A stretch of DNA of 64,000 nucleotides from Neobacillus mesonae (GCF_023715155.1 NZ_JAMBNQ010000024.1:1-64000), one strand, 5' to 3'; counted from the first letter of the stretch, positions 37,601-46,129 are shown. Notes: generated by a model not told the origin, from the letters alone. Numbers and translations: made by a program.

Positions 37601-37819
37601 ATGACAGCCGGAACAACTATCTTAACCTTAATCCCGTTAGCCTTCTCCAGCAACGCTAATACCATTGTCTCGCAAACACTTGGTGTTGTAGTTGTAGGAG
37701 GCATGATTAGTTCTACTCTGATTTGCTTATTGGTGATCCCAATCATGTATCAATGGCTGAGCAGGAAAGCGGGTAAGGCGAGAAAAACAAAAGCCATGCA
37801 GCAGAAGACAGCCATATAA
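34673..37819 (+). CDS. RND-superfamily efflux transporter (AcrB/SwrC-like)
   Basis: 1048 residues in the AcrB/HAE1 layout: helix 1 (about 18-36), a large extracytoplasmic loop, helices 2-6 (about 340-505), helix 7, a second loop and helices 8-12. The helix-4 proton-relay motif GRVVDDSIVVMDN is present. Gram-positives use such pumps without an outer-membrane channel; B. subtilis SwrC exports surfactin. The substrate is unknown here. The start is uncertain: ATG 34673 overlaps the AAAGGATGG Shine-Dalgarno, and ATG 34688 may be the real one. No adaptor gene is adjacent. Confidence 0.88.
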   Translation: MVHNFMIRFIEGTMKRSILILTCVVLIIAWGVMSAFQMQRDYLPPINNTALMVTIQAENYQADQVKEILGAKVEEAVRSVNKLDYIETSSFDGGLMVSLYFPGHTDMEKAEEDIQAAVAAIDFPADVKEPLITRLSTNSFPIMRLSLVSSSENIDENLLRTSVQEKVANEIERVPGVREVRVTGAGASGYVLNLKTDKVQQYGITMKDVQAALESMHPVWPQGTIQEQGGPAGQVTMPVRVTGWTVNSDDLKKVTLPVNGGGSVGLSEIADIKTSIVDLQTISRTGGQAGVLLDVLKTPSSNITDVTERINERIKEIPEIQSKDVQLSVLVDQGQDINDALKGLVKEGLLGILFSIVCVVFFFRNVRSTLIIALALPICLMFTTAILKTMGISLNILTISGLIVAMGRVVDDSIVVMDNMYRKQMEKLNGSITAQELAKGAVEMIPAIVSSTAATAAVFIPISIIGGMISSAFSGFAWSVVIALAASLAVSIIVVPALAYLLWKKKPVTKTLEIETKAQKMIQWAFLRRKVVVTLAFVVFAATIAEALFLPVNFFPRGSSKDVAIQIELPEGAQLSEVDAEVKNIETILKDNPDVKTYSSTLGSTFTPMFDDVFDEGGGWMQKQNIAYVNAGLKDGIDIDLFVKELRGEIGRLSTTAVYTVSNQNISGDDSRLKVILTGADQEALNKASISVRSKLQMIPGLSIEGAANDADAPIKHYLSLNQEKIQRLGLNVDEVLERVQNYLPQDVRITVSSGGIQTPIEIKLDNKEFQLSAADPSPETTILSEMGHEMFAAKDGSQVSLAEITTLETSSQTVISERDGRPFAAVTGNIITRDIGKVTKQVKAAMNNLDLPEGVEYSLGGISQQVKQMVVEMSLALALSILLVLMIVSSVFRSWYAPAAVLMCIPLAFIGSVWSMAIFELEWNLAALIGILMLAGIVVTNGIVLVDKIERNLASGMEAMQAILQGTASRVRPVFMTAGTTILTLIPLAFSSNANTIVSQTLGVVVVGGMISSTLICLLVIPIMYQWLSRKAGKARKTKAMQQKTAI

Positions 37820-37823
37820 TAAT

Positions 37824-37861
37824 AGTAAAAACCACTTCCGAAAAATGAAGTGGTTTTTACT
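37824..37861. terminator. Bidirectional terminator between the RND and DsbA-like genes
   Basis: AGTAAAAACCACTTC / GAAGTGGTTTTTACT perfect stem, loop CGAAAAAT. A/T flanks suit both convergent genes. Confidence 0.9.
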
Positions 37862-37872
37862 GTACATCCTAT

Positions 37873-38796
37873 TTACTTCTTTACTAAATAGGTTTCTCCA
37901 AGCAATTCTTTTGCTTCAAAACTGCCTGATGGTAATTCTTTTTCAACAAATGAGGGAATTTCCGACTTTTCAACATCATACATGACTTCAATTTCTTTTG
38001 AAAACAAAAGTTTTTCTTTATCAAGAAGGATGGAAAGGGATGGCTGCTGTTTTGGCTGCAGATTTTCCTTGTTTAGTACTTGCTTTAGTCCCTCAGCATA
38101 GTTTTCCAGCGGGCGGCCGCCAACAATTTTTACGCCTTTGTTTTCTTCATTTATCATGATAATGGTTGGAAATCCTCTGACCCCCAGGCTCCTTGCAAGA
38201 CTAAAATCTTCATTCAATAATTCCTGCCCAATTGGCTGCTCTGCTTCCTTTACAATGGCTTCTCCATCGAGTCCCAGTTTATTTGCGATTTTAATCATAA
38301 TGGATGGGTCAGAGATATTTTGATTAAATGCAAAAAGTGCCTCTCTTGCACGGCGTAAATATTCATATGCCATTTCATCATGATGATTTTTTTGGATCAC
38401 TTTAAAAACGCGGGAAGGAGGGTAAGATGATTGAACAGGATTATCAATCATGAGTGATCCATCAATCGGCATACGGGAGTATTCACCGACTTCCCTCCAG
38501 TGGCCGGCAACGTCAGCTGGTCCACTAATACCGTTTGCAGGATCAACCGGGCCCCCGCCCCATTTTTCCAGCAGGCCGCCCATCACTGTATGGAAATGGA
38601 AATAATGACTATACTGCTCAACAAAGCGGCGGAGAACCGGTTCCAGCGCCCAGCAATGAGAGCAAATGGGATCCGTTACATAATAAACATCAATGGACTT
38701 TTTTGATTGAATAAAGTCAATCATCTCCATCTCCGCCTCGCTGGATACGCCGCATACACCTGTTTCCAAATCACAAATCATATTATTCTTGTTCAT
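37873..38796 (-). CDS. DsbA/FrnE-family thiol oxidoreductase-like protein
   Basis: About 307 residues with a thioredoxin-like fold and helical insertion. The redox motif CSHC (in TDPICSHCWALEPVLRRF) and the cis-Pro loop GVRGFPTII are visible. It resembles the DsbA/FrnE group that also includes ClpXP adaptor SpxH (YjbH). An additional N-terminal CDLETGVCG gives two more cysteines. No signal peptide, so cytoplasmic. AGGAGG lies before ATG 38805 and ATG 38796; both have poor spacing. It is divergent from a TetR gene that may control it. Confidence 0.8.
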   Translation of the reverse strand: MNKNNMICDLETGVCGVSSEAEMEMIDFIQSKKSIDVYYVTDPICSHCWALEPVLRRFVEQYSHYFHFHTVMGGLLEKWGGGPVDPANGISGPADVAGHWREVGEYSRMPIDGSLMIDNPVQSSYPPSRVFKVIQKNHHDEMAYEYLRRAREALFAFNQNISDPSIMIKIANKLGLDGEAIVKEAEQPIGQELLNEDFSLARSLGVRGFPTIIMINEENKGVKIVGGRPLENYAEGLKQVLNKENLQPKQQPSLSILLDKEKLLFSKEIEVMYDVEKSEIPSFVEKELPSGSFEAKELLGETYLVKK

Positions 38797-38971
38797 CGAT
38801 TTCATTCTCCTCCTAGATATTGTTTGGACACATTTAAATTTCAAATAAAGCCTTCTATTTGCTACAATTGTATTTTAGTAAATAATGAGAATACTCAATA
38901 CCAATAGTTTATTGAATTTGTCGTTTATCCAACACATTGTAAAAATTGTTGAAAAAGTGGAGGGAAATGAA

Positions 38972-39541
38972 ATGCCTCAATCGAAAACGGATCCCCGGGT
39001 TCAGCGCACCCGCAAATTAATCATGGATTCTTTTATAGAACTTTCGGGTAAAAAGGAATTTAAGGATATTACCGTAAAGGATATTACAACAGAGGCTATG
39101 ATTAACCGTGCAACATTTTATTATCATTTTGAGGATATATATGATTTATTGGAAAAAGTACTATCAGAAGTATTGATGATTAATTTAGATGTTGAGATCT
39201 TCGAGGAAAATGAACTAAATGAAGAAACAATTGTCAGTATGTTCATTTCAATCACGAATTTCCAAAAGTCCTTATCCAATCGCTGTTACAGGGGTTACGA
39301 GGATACTATTGCCCGTATTATTAGGGAACAGCTCGAAGTTATTTTATACAGAATGTTATTAAAACGAAATGCAAAGGAAGAGGATGAATCCTTAAAAATT
39401 ACTGCTGTCATGTTAAGCTGGGGAATTTACGGAGTCTCCTTAGAATGGAGAAGAAAGGGTCTAGAGGTACCTGAAGAAGAATTTATTAAGTCAGCAGTTC
39501 CTTATATTTTGTCTGGGATTCATTTTAATTCTAAAGACTAA
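38972..39541 (+). CDS. TetR/AcrR-family regulator
   Basis: 189 residues. The N-terminal HTH (RTRKLIMDSFIELSGKKEFKDITVKDITTEAMINRATFYYHFEDIYDLLEKV, about residues 10-60) is a clear TetR domain; the C-terminal domain resembles the TetR_C_33/DhaS-like type. I start at ATG 38972 behind GTGGAGGG. The ligand is unknown. The divergent DsbA-like gene is the likely target. Its stop overlaps by four bases the stop of the convergent small gene. Confidence 0.85.
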   Translation: MPQSKTDPRVQRTRKLIMDSFIELSGKKEFKDITVKDITTEAMINRATFYYHFEDIYDLLEKVLSEVLMINLDVEIFEENELNEETIVSMFISITNFQKSLSNRCYRGYEDTIARIIREQLEVILYRMLLKRNAKEEDESLKITAVMLSWGIYGVSLEWRRKGLEVPEEEFIKSAVPYILSGIHFNSKD

Positions 39542-39741
39542 GACAGCTCTTCGAACTTTATAAGTTCATCTTCCGCCGATTTATCTGGATTCAAGTCCAT
39601 TTTATTTGAGTTGAATTCTTCTTTGGTTTTTCTGTAATAATCAATCGCTTTTAATTTGACGATGACAGACCCATTTCTTGAAATCATTTGCCTTTCGGTT
39701 AAACCTTTTTGAATTGCTCCAGATTGATAGCATAATATCAT
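39538..39741 (-). CDS. small hypothetical protein
   Basis: 67 residues from ATG 39741, preceded by ATGGAGAATG as RBS (a longer frame begins at 39756). No membrane segment or known domain; the C-terminal half is charged (YYRKTKEEFNSNKMDLNPDKSAEDELIKFEELS in pieces). It resembles no family I know. It overlaps the tetR 3' end, convergent. Moderately likely to be real. Confidence 0.45.
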   Translation of the reverse strand: MILCYQSGAIQKGLTERQMISRNGSVIVKLKAIDYYRKTKEEFNSNKMDLNPDKSAEDELIKFEELS

Positions 39742-39756
39742 TGATACATTCTCCAT

Positions 39757-40096
39757 GAAGCCATTGTTATTAAGGGGACAAGAAACTTTATAGGTCCCCC
39801 TGGATATTGCTATAGTGTATCTTCGTCTTACCGCTGCAGGCGCTGTATAAGATTTGTATTGTGAACCATGCCCCTTAATTAGTGAAAATCTCTTACACCC
39901 TATATACCGTATGTAAAATGATTTTTTCTCATATTTTTAAATAAAGTAATGATTTATAAAATAGGGAATTAGTAAAAGATCATCTCGGCTTAGGGAGGGA
40001 TAATACTTTTACAGAGCTCATTTATAAAGGTAATATGATTCTAACCTCTGTAATGGGTTATAATGTGGATAAAATTGTAGTTCGGGGGTGTAAAAG
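39757..40096. other. Intergenic region, hairpin only
   Basis: No gene seen. GGGGAC-N14-GTCCCC (39775-39799) forms a hairpin. The rest is A/T-rich and holds the promoter of the membrane protein at 40097; no clear boxes. Confidence 0.45.
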
Positions 40097-40525
40097 TTGT
40101 CCACTGTTATTACATATTTATTTACTCTTTTTGTGATGACAATATCAGTATTTACGACACTTTTGGTTAAGCTTGAACTAGAGCAGCTGTTTCATGAAAA
40201 AAAAGCTGTTCTCCCTTTTCATATATGTAACGTCGTAATTGTCTTAATGGTATCTTTTGCAGCAAATGCTGTCATGACAACTTATATCTTCGAGAAAGAA
40301 TTAAAATTGATGATTCAATTAGTCATTCTCCTGTGCATGATTTTACCCACTTATATTTTAGGAAACCTTGCATTTGAAAAATATAAATCTGTTTATCGAA
40401 AATACGATATCGCAGAGGATGGGAAAGTACTTGTACTTAACGAAAAATATTTAAAAAAGAAAAAGCTGCCTCCGCAGTTAAAAAATTATAATTCCCTTTC
40501 TAAGGAAAATAAATCCAAAATATAA
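40097..40525 (+). CDS. three-TM membrane protein of unknown function
   Basis: 142 residues, TTG start behind GGGGGTG. Hydrophobic helices at about residues 5-24, 43-62 and 70-92; the basic C-terminal tail (VLNEKYLKKKKLPPQLKNY) is cytoplasmic. I do not recognise the family. It is followed directly by a hairpin of the shared terminator family (40524-40567). Confidence 0.6.
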   Translation: MSTVITYLFTLFVMTISVFTTLLVKLELEQLFHEKKAVLPFHICNVVIVLMVSFAANAVMTTYIFEKELKLMIQLVILLCMILPTYILGNLAFEKYKSVYRKYDIAEDGKVLVLNEKYLKKKKLPPQLKNYNSLSKENKSKI

Positions 40526-40567
40526 GGTTTCCATTAGGTTAAGCAAACTTTGGAAAGCATCTTTTTT
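40524..40567 (+). terminator. Terminator hairpin (shared family, copy 4)
   Basis: AAGGTTTCCATTAGGTT...AACTTTGGAAAGCATC then T6. The same GGTTAAGCAAACTT loop region as at 31916, so the two are related copies. Confidence 0.7.
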
Positions 40568-40606
40568 ATGTTTTTATTTATTAAAAAAGAAATTAGAGTG
40601 CTGAAT

Positions 40607-40646
40607 AAAGGTGCTGTTGATGATCAAACAATCAACAGCGCCTTTT
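40607..40646. terminator. Terminator of the amidase gene
   Basis: AAAGGTGCTGTTGAT / ATCAACAGCGCCTTTT stem around TGATCAAACA. It lies just beyond the stop of the minus-strand amidase and can act in either direction. Confidence 0.75.
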
Positions 40647-40667
40647 ATCTTTTAGCAGTTCTGAAAT

Positions 40668-42044
40668 TTATAAAATAAGACTTTTGTGCGGTCTTTGTTG
40701 ATAAAACTCATCTAAATAATGCTCTTCATAAACCTTGGCCGCTTCTATTAACTGTTTTTCCTTCCTTTTGCCGGCAACGATTTGCACTCCGACCGGAAGC
40801 TTGCTGTTAGTTAAACCCGCAGGAAGGGATAAGGCCGGATGTCCCGTTAAATTAAAGTAAGAGGTATAACGGATCATACAATTAAAGATTGGTTCTGATT
40901 GACCATTTATGATCACTTCCTCCTGGCCGATTGGTTTAGGTAACGCAGGTAAAGCAGGCGTGATCAGCACATCAATTTTTTCAAGCAGTTCATCACAAGC
41001 CTTGGTAATTTCTTGTTTTCTTTGTAGTGCTTCAATATAATCTACTGCAGAAATGCTTGAGCTTGATTCCAACACATGACGAACATCTTGACCATACCTA
41101 TCTATATGTAACGCCATCCGTTCTTTATGCACGAAGCCAGCCTCTGCTGCAGCTAAGGTAAAGGTTAGCGGCAAGGCCTCCTCGGCATAAGGAACCTCCA
41201 CATCAATTAGGACTGCCCCTAGTTCTTCAAACTGCTGCAATGTACGTTTGAACAGATGTAATACTTCATCCTCAATATGATCTGTAAAGTAGTTGATAGG
41301 AACTCCAACTTTCAAACCTCGTAAATTTGTAATTTGAGAATTTAAAAGATTCGTTGTTACATTTTTACCTGTCAAAGCCTCCACCATAATCGCCAAATCA
41401 GATACATTGCGGGTAATCGGGCCAAGATGGTCTAGATTCCAGGAAATAAGTGTTACTCCGTTACTATCTAACAATCCGTGAGTCGGTTTTAAACCAAATA
41501 ACCCGCAACATGAAGCGGGAATTCGAACCGAACCCCCAGTATCCGTTCCGATTGAAGCTGATACTAAATCAGCTGCAACAGATACTGCACCACCGCCGCT
41601 GGATCCGCCAGAAATAAGTTCTAAATTCCATGGGTTTCTTGAAGGGCCATAAAACGGATTGTTATTCGTGATGCCAAAGGCAAATTCATGCATATTCGCT
41701 TTACCAATCATTACAGCTCCTTCTCGATTTAAGTTCTCTACCAGTTTCGCATTTTTATTCGGGACAAACTCTCGATCAATTATGGACCCGCTTGTAGTTG
41801 GTACTCCTTTTGTATGAATATTATCCTTATACGAAACTGGAATTCCTTCCAGGCGTCCTGCTTCTCCCAGCATCCATCTTTTTTCGGCAATTTTAGCCTG
41901 TTGTAAAGCAATTTCTTCAGTAATCGTGATAAAAGCATTTAAATGAGAATATTCGTTGGCACGATCAAGGTACTGCCTGGTGATTTCCACGGGTGAAAAC
42001 TTTTTGCCCGCATAACCCTCTAATAATTCTTTAATCAAAAACAT
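40668..42044 (-). CDS. amidase (amidase-signature family, GatA-like)
   Basis: 458 residues. The Ser-cisSer-Lys triad is visible: Lys in PVSYKDNIHTKG, the cis-Ser in SGGSSGGGAVSVAA and the nucleophile in IGTDTGGSVRIPAS. It hydrolyses amide bonds; the substrate is unknown. No gatB or gatC lies alongside, so the glutamyl-tRNA amidotransferase role is unlikely despite similarity. RBS AGGAGG. Single gene between terminators. Confidence 0.85.
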   Translation of the reverse strand: MFLIKELLEGYAGKKFSPVEITRQYLDRANEYSHLNAFITITEEIALQQAKIAEKRWMLGEAGRLEGIPVSYKDNIHTKGVPTTSGSIIDREFVPNKNAKLVENLNREGAVMIGKANMHEFAFGITNNNPFYGPSRNPWNLELISGGSSGGGAVSVAADLVSASIGTDTGGSVRIPASCCGLFGLKPTHGLLDSNGVTLISWNLDHLGPITRNVSDLAIMVEALTGKNVTTNLLNSQITNLRGLKVGVPINYFTDHIEDEVLHLFKRTLQQFEELGAVLIDVEVPYAEEALPLTFTLAAAEAGFVHKERMALHIDRYGQDVRHVLESSSSISAVDYIEALQRKQEITKACDELLEKIDVLITPALPALPKPIGQEEVIINGQSEPIFNCMIRYTSYFNLTGHPALSLPAGLTNSKLPVGVQIVAGKRKEKQLIEAAKVYEEHYLDEFYQQRPHKSLIL

Positions 42045-42333
42045 AACGATCCTCCTAAATCTATTAGATATAAGATTACTGATTCTTCAATATACTCAGT
42101 AATTTTATATCTAAATCATAGATTCATGCAATTAATTAGTGTTAAAAAATTACATTTAATATATAGAGGTAAAGAAGAGAAATGTTAATGGTGAATATAA
42201 AGGGCGGGCTGTTTCATGTTTTTAACTATTGAGGATCCAATATGACCGAAAGTAATTGGTCAATCTATTTTTAAATATCATAGATAGTTTTATTACAGCA
42301 ATTAGAAAGAATTCAACGATATGAAGCTTGAAG

Positions 42334-42722
42334 GCTGGAAGAAGGAGCGAATCTTGTAATCGACGGCCAGCGGAACAGAGAGGATGGCAACAGAAACTTT
42401 CTTTACACCAACTGTATTTGAAAATGTCACTAATGAAACGACAATTGCCAGGGCGGAAATCTTTTATCTGTCATTTGTTTTAAGGATGTATAGGATGCTC
42501 TTCGAAAGGCAAATGATACCCTCCATGGTTTAGCCTTTAGAGTATGGACAAATGATTGGAAGTGGGTAAATAGTATGGCAAAGGTATTAAAGGCAGGTCC
42601 TGTTTTTAGTATGGCGCGGCCCCATTTGGCGGCAGTAAACAAAGCGGTTTTGGAAGAAAACTAGATATTCAGGCAATGGATATGTAGACAGAAACAAAAA
42701 AATGATTGGCTAGAGTACGCGA
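42334..42722 (+). pseudogene. aldehyde dehydrogenase pseudogene (3' part)
   Basis: Translated pieces in three frames follow the C-terminal half of NAD-dependent aldehyde dehydrogenases: EGANLVIDGQR, REDGNRN, TVFENVTNETTIA, EIF, ANDTLHGLAFRVWTNDW, MAKVLKAGPV, PFGG, KQSGF(GRE), LDIQAMDM. At least three frameshifts and stops break it, and the catalytic half is missing. The region upstream (42045-42333) has no recognisable gene. Confidence 0.75.
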
Positions 42723-42761
42723 AGCAGATTTAAATTGGTACGGAGTATAATAATTCTATCC

Positions 42762-42799
42762 AAAAAAGGAACCAGTTCATATGAACGTGGTTCTTTTTT
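42762..42799 (+). terminator. Terminator after the aldehyde dehydrogenase pseudogene
   Basis: AAAAAAGGAACCAGTTCAT / ATGAACGTGGTTCTTTTTT stem: strong hairpin with T6, presumably of the former gene. Confidence 0.85.
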
Positions 42800-42908
42800 G
42801 GGGGATTGGGATGAAGGGAAAACCAAAGTATTAGGAAATTATTCTCCGCCAGTAACGCCGGGGGCTTCACCGGTATTGGCTGCTGCACCTTTTAATCCAT
42901 AGGTGGTG

Positions 42909-43883
42909 TTACTTTAAGTAGAAAGAGGAACCGTCGATTAATTTTATATCCTTCCTCGCTTTGATATCCTCCATTAGTGTAAAAAGGGCTTCATCCTTTT
43001 TCTTCGCTTCAATCATACAGTCAATTTGCGGGACACTGCCGTTTATAACCTTTAAGAATTCAAAAAACATTTCACTGTTGACATAATCTGCATGATGGCG
43101 AAATTCCTTTTCACTCTTCGGACTTGATATATGCATTTTAATGGGGAGAGGAGAATGTCTCCAAGTTTGCACCACCCGCTCCCAGTCCGCTTCCCAATTT
43201 AGATCTTGATGATGAGCAAGATGGTGATGATAATCAAATACAAGGGGTATGTCTAGTTTTTCACATAAGTAAAGGGTGTCTTTTAATGTAAAAGAAGTAT
43301 CATCATTTTCAAGCATAATCATTTTTTGAATAGCCCTTGGGGTCTCCATCCAATTATCAATAAAACGTTCCAGTGATTTTTCAGTTTCTTTGTAATTCCC
43401 GCCTACATGCATAACACAACGATGGACTGGGTTAATCCCCATCGCTTTTAATAGCAGGTAATGAAGTTTTAACGTTTTTATAGAATTTTTAAAAATGTGT
43501 TTTTGCATTGAATTTATAAGAACAAAGTGATCTGGATGAAAATCAACTCTTATGTTATGTTCTTTTGCAAAATCTCCAATTTCGCGAAGTAGGCCCCTTA
43601 ATGGCTTTATATAATCCCAATCAAGCAGCTCTTCATGGTTAGCTAATGGAATAAGACGCGAGGTCAAGCGATAAAAATGGATGTCAGAAGCAGCATTATG
43701 TTTCAGCAGTCTTAATGTATTGTGTAAATTCGTTTGTGCAATCCGTTCCAATTTGCGAATGGCTGCCTCTCGGTCCTCAATTTTTTGAAATTGAGCAAAT
43801 GTCATGGTTTTGGAGGGGGATGCGTTTTTTAGTTCCATACTCATTGCAACATAACCAAGACGGACAATTGTCATTTTTTTCAC
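42909..43883 (-). CDS. UV-damage endonuclease-like protein (UvsE paralogue)
   Basis: Second of two tandem UVDE-family genes (the frame allows 324 residues; MTIVRLGYVA at the fourth codon is likely the conserved start). TIM-barrel metal-site motifs are kept: RVDFHPDHF, MHVGGNY, IMLENDD, FDYHHHLAHH, IKMHISSPK, MIEAKKK. The DNA-probing position after HPx is His, where UvsE has Gln (HPNQF in the neighbour). Divergent from the neighbour throughout. Either repairs a different lesion or has altered activity (inference). Confidence 0.8.
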   Translation of the reverse strand: MKKMTIVRLGYVAMSMELKNASPSKTMTFAQFQKIEDREAAIRKLERIAQTNLHNTLRLLKHNAASDIHFYRLTSRLIPLANHEELLDWDYIKPLRGLLREIGDFAKEHNIRVDFHPDHFVLINSMQKHIFKNSIKTLKLHYLLLKAMGINPVHRCVMHVGGNYKETEKSLERFIDNWMETPRAIQKMIMLENDDTSFTLKDTLYLCEKLDIPLVFDYHHHLAHHQDLNWEADWERVVQTWRHSPLPIKMHISSPKSEKEFRHHADYVNSEMFFEFLKVINGSVPQIDCMIEAKKKDEALFTLMEDIKARKDIKLIDGSSFYLK

Positions 43884-43919
43884 CCCTTATGACGTAAGGT
43901 ATAAATTTGCGGTTCCCTT

Positions 43920-44873
43920 TTACCATTCCACTGATGAGCTCGTAATACGCTTTACTCCCCGAATTGATGCTACTTCTTCCACCAATCTTTGCATCGCCAA
44001 GTCCTTTTGTTTTGCTTCAATCATAATATCAAAGTCTTGATTCAGTTCCTTTGCCATTTTTAAGAAGGGGAGCACGAAGTCAATGGAAACAAAGCCGGCA
44101 TGGGAACGAAAGGCTTGGTCTGACTTTGGTGAAGAGAGATGGACTTTTGGAATAAGATTACGTGTTTTCCACGTTTGGAATATTCTTTGCAAATATAGAG
44201 GGAGGTCAACCTCTCCAGGATTCGCCATATGGTGATGATAATCCAGAATCATAGGAACGTTTTCACGTTCACAAGTCATGAGTGTTTCTAGAACATCATA
44301 GGTTTTATCATCATTTTCAAGTGTCATAACCCTTTTAATTTCACTAGGTAATTGTTTTAGATTTTGATGGAATCTTTGCAAGGTACTGCTTTTATCCCCA
44401 TAAGCCCCGCCAATATGGATATTAATAAGTCCCAATTCTAGAGCATCCATCGCTTTGAGCATTTGATAATGATATTCCATGTCCTTTACGGCATTCATTG
44501 TCACTTCTTCTTTCGGACTGGTAAAAAGAGTAAATTGGTTGGGGTGAAAGCTCGCCCGAATTCCGGCCTGTTGGATGATTTCCCCAAGTTCTTCCCATTC
44601 TTTTTTAAATGGAGTAATGAAATCCCATTTGGCTTCTGGATGGGTAGCTAAGGGGACAAGTGAACTTGAAAGGCGGTATAATTTAATCTCATGTGCGATG
44701 TTATAATATAAAATCCTCTTCGTATGCAGTAAATTCTCCGCAGTAATCGCCCTAAGCTTTTCCATCCGTTCATGTTTCGGAAGAGCAGAATAGCGGGTAA
44801 AAGTTACAGTTTTTGAGGGACTTGCATTCCATAATCCTAATGCATTTGCAACATAGCCAAACCGAATCTTCAT
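43920..44873 (-). CDS. uvsE: UV-damage endonuclease UvsE
   Basis: Nicks DNA 5' to UV photoproducts and other distortions, an alternative to UvrABC repair. 317 residues: RFGYVANALGLWNASPSKT at the start, then HPNQFTLF (probe Gln), NIHIGGAYGDK, MTLENDDKTYD, LDYHHHMANP, KVHLSSPKSDQAFRSHA and IMIEAKQKD supply the His/Glu/Asp/Lys trinuclear metal site. Encoded upstream of, and co-directional with, a paralogue 36 bases away, so the two are likely co-transcribed. Confidence 0.9.
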   Translation of the reverse strand: MKIRFGYVANALGLWNASPSKTVTFTRYSALPKHERMEKLRAITAENLLHTKRILYYNIAHEIKLYRLSSSLVPLATHPEAKWDFITPFKKEWEELGEIIQQAGIRASFHPNQFTLFTSPKEEVTMNAVKDMEYHYQMLKAMDALELGLINIHIGGAYGDKSSTLQRFHQNLKQLPSEIKRVMTLENDDKTYDVLETLMTCERENVPMILDYHHHMANPGEVDLPLYLQRIFQTWKTRNLIPKVHLSSPKSDQAFRSHAGFVSIDFVLPFLKMAKELNQDFDIMIEAKQKDLAMQRLVEEVASIRGVKRITSSSVEW

Positions 44874-45292
44874 TTTTTATTTCCTCGTATGTATCTAACG
44901 TAATTGTTTTTATAATATACGAAATTTCATTCTTTATACGTGAATAAAGGCTGAGGGAATGTTCATAAACTGCCTTGGAAGATGAATGAAAGTCCCCCAT
45001 TTTTAGGGCTGAAAGGTTTAGAATCACTTTTATTAAAATAAGAGTCTGAAAAGTCTGTAACTAAAAGTAACTTTCGTAAAATAATATAAGTTAGAGATGG
45101 TTATTAAATATAAAAGATAAGCAGGAGCCAAAACACGAATATTGTATAAGATTTTATTTTTTTTATTCGTATTTTGTATTGCCAAAATGGATGGTGTTAA
45201 TTATAATGAAATAGAACGAAATTTGGTGAATATAGTCGAATATTTGAAGGTTTTACTGTGTAAGAATGAAAAAACGGAAAGTGAGGACGGAT
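44874..45292. other. Intergenic region upstream of the Pot-type operon; nothing firm seen
   Basis: A/T-rich. I looked for a purine riboswitch because adenine deaminase lies downstream, and saw no conserved core. A short open frame starting at 45142 overlaps the permease gene in another frame and lacks an RBS. Confidence 0.4.
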
Positions 45293-46129
45293 ATGACTCA
45301 ACGAAGACTTCCATATATCATCCTGGCTCCGGGAATGATTCTATTGATTTTATTTTTGGTGCTGCCGCTAATTTCCATCATTTTTCCTACGTTTTTTGAT
45401 GGCGGGTTCACCTTCGCGAATTATATCTCGTTTTTCAAGGATGAGTATAATTTGGGTATTTTTTGGCGGACGCTCCGTGTTTCCCTGATAGCGACTTTGG
45501 TGTGTGTATTATTAGGGGTGCCGACCGCTTATTATATTTCACAAAGTCCGAAGAAATGGCGCGGTTTGTTAATGTCCATTACCTTGTTTCCGTTGTTAAC
45601 AAATTCAGTGGTGCGCAGTTTTGCGTGGATCACCATTTTAGGACAGGGCGGGATTATCAATACTGCTTTAATGAATTTTGGCATCATCTCAAAGCCGCTT
45701 ACATTACTTTATACAGAGTTTTCTATCATCATTGGCTCTGTGTATTTGTTTTTACCATTAATGGTCATTACTTTAGTAGGGATTTTAGAAAACATTGATT
45801 CTGAAATGATGGAGGCAGCAGAAACATTAGGGGCCAACCGTTTTATTGCTTTTATGAAGGTAATATTGCCATTAAGTGTACCAGGGATTATTGTCGGCAG
45901 TATTTTAGTTTTCACGGGAAGCATGACGGCCTATACCACCCCGCAATTATTAGGAGGAAACCGAAACATCATGTTAGCTACCTTCCTGTATCAAAATGCT
46001 ACAGCATTAGGGAACTGGAAAGGGGCAAGTGTGATTGCGCTGATTATGATCGCAGCAACGGTTATCGTTATGAAGCTATTTGACTGGGTCGCTAAGCGCA
46101 TGGATAAGAGAGGTGAGGCAAGTGCGTAA
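45293..46129 (+). CDS. PotB-type ABC transporter permease
   Basis: The first membrane subunit (278 residues) of a spermidine/putrescine-type (POPT family) importer. Six hydrophobic helices; EAA-loop MEAAETLGANRFIAFMKVILPLSVPGI. I start at ATG 45293, behind GAGGACGG; an ATG at 45266 lacks an RBS. The substrate is inferred from neighbours: two purine-type deaminases follow, so a nucleobase-like compound is as likely as a polyamine. Confidence 0.8.
   Translation: MTQRRLPYIILAPGMILLILFLVLPLISIIFPTFFDGGFTFANYISFFKDEYNLGIFWRTLRVSLIATLVCVLLGVPTAYYISQSPKKWRGLLMSITLFPLLTNSVVRSFAWITILGQGGIINTALMNFGIISKPLTLLYTEFSIIIGSVYLFLPLMVITLVGILENIDSEMMEAAETLGANRFIAFMKVILPLSVPGIIVGSILVFTGSMTAYTTPQLLGGNRNIMLATFLYQNATALGNWKGASVIALIMIAATVIVMKLFDWVAKRMDKRGEASA

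Noticed and set aside
42430..42642. 70-codon minus-strand open frame
   Set aside because: Antisense shadow of the aldehyde dehydrogenase pseudogene.
42800..42908. Short peptide gene ending ...SPVLAAAPFNP
   Set aside because: An in-frame Pro/Ala-rich tail is open for about 30 codons, but has no start with RBS; it overlaps the terminator and is probably chance or a remnant.
44874..45292. Purine riboswitch before the importer/adenine deaminase genes
   Set aside because: I looked for the conserved P1/J-region pattern and saw none on either strand.
45142..45399. 85-codon open frame upstream of the PotB-type gene
   Set aside because: No RBS, overlaps the permease in another frame, and has no recognisable domain.
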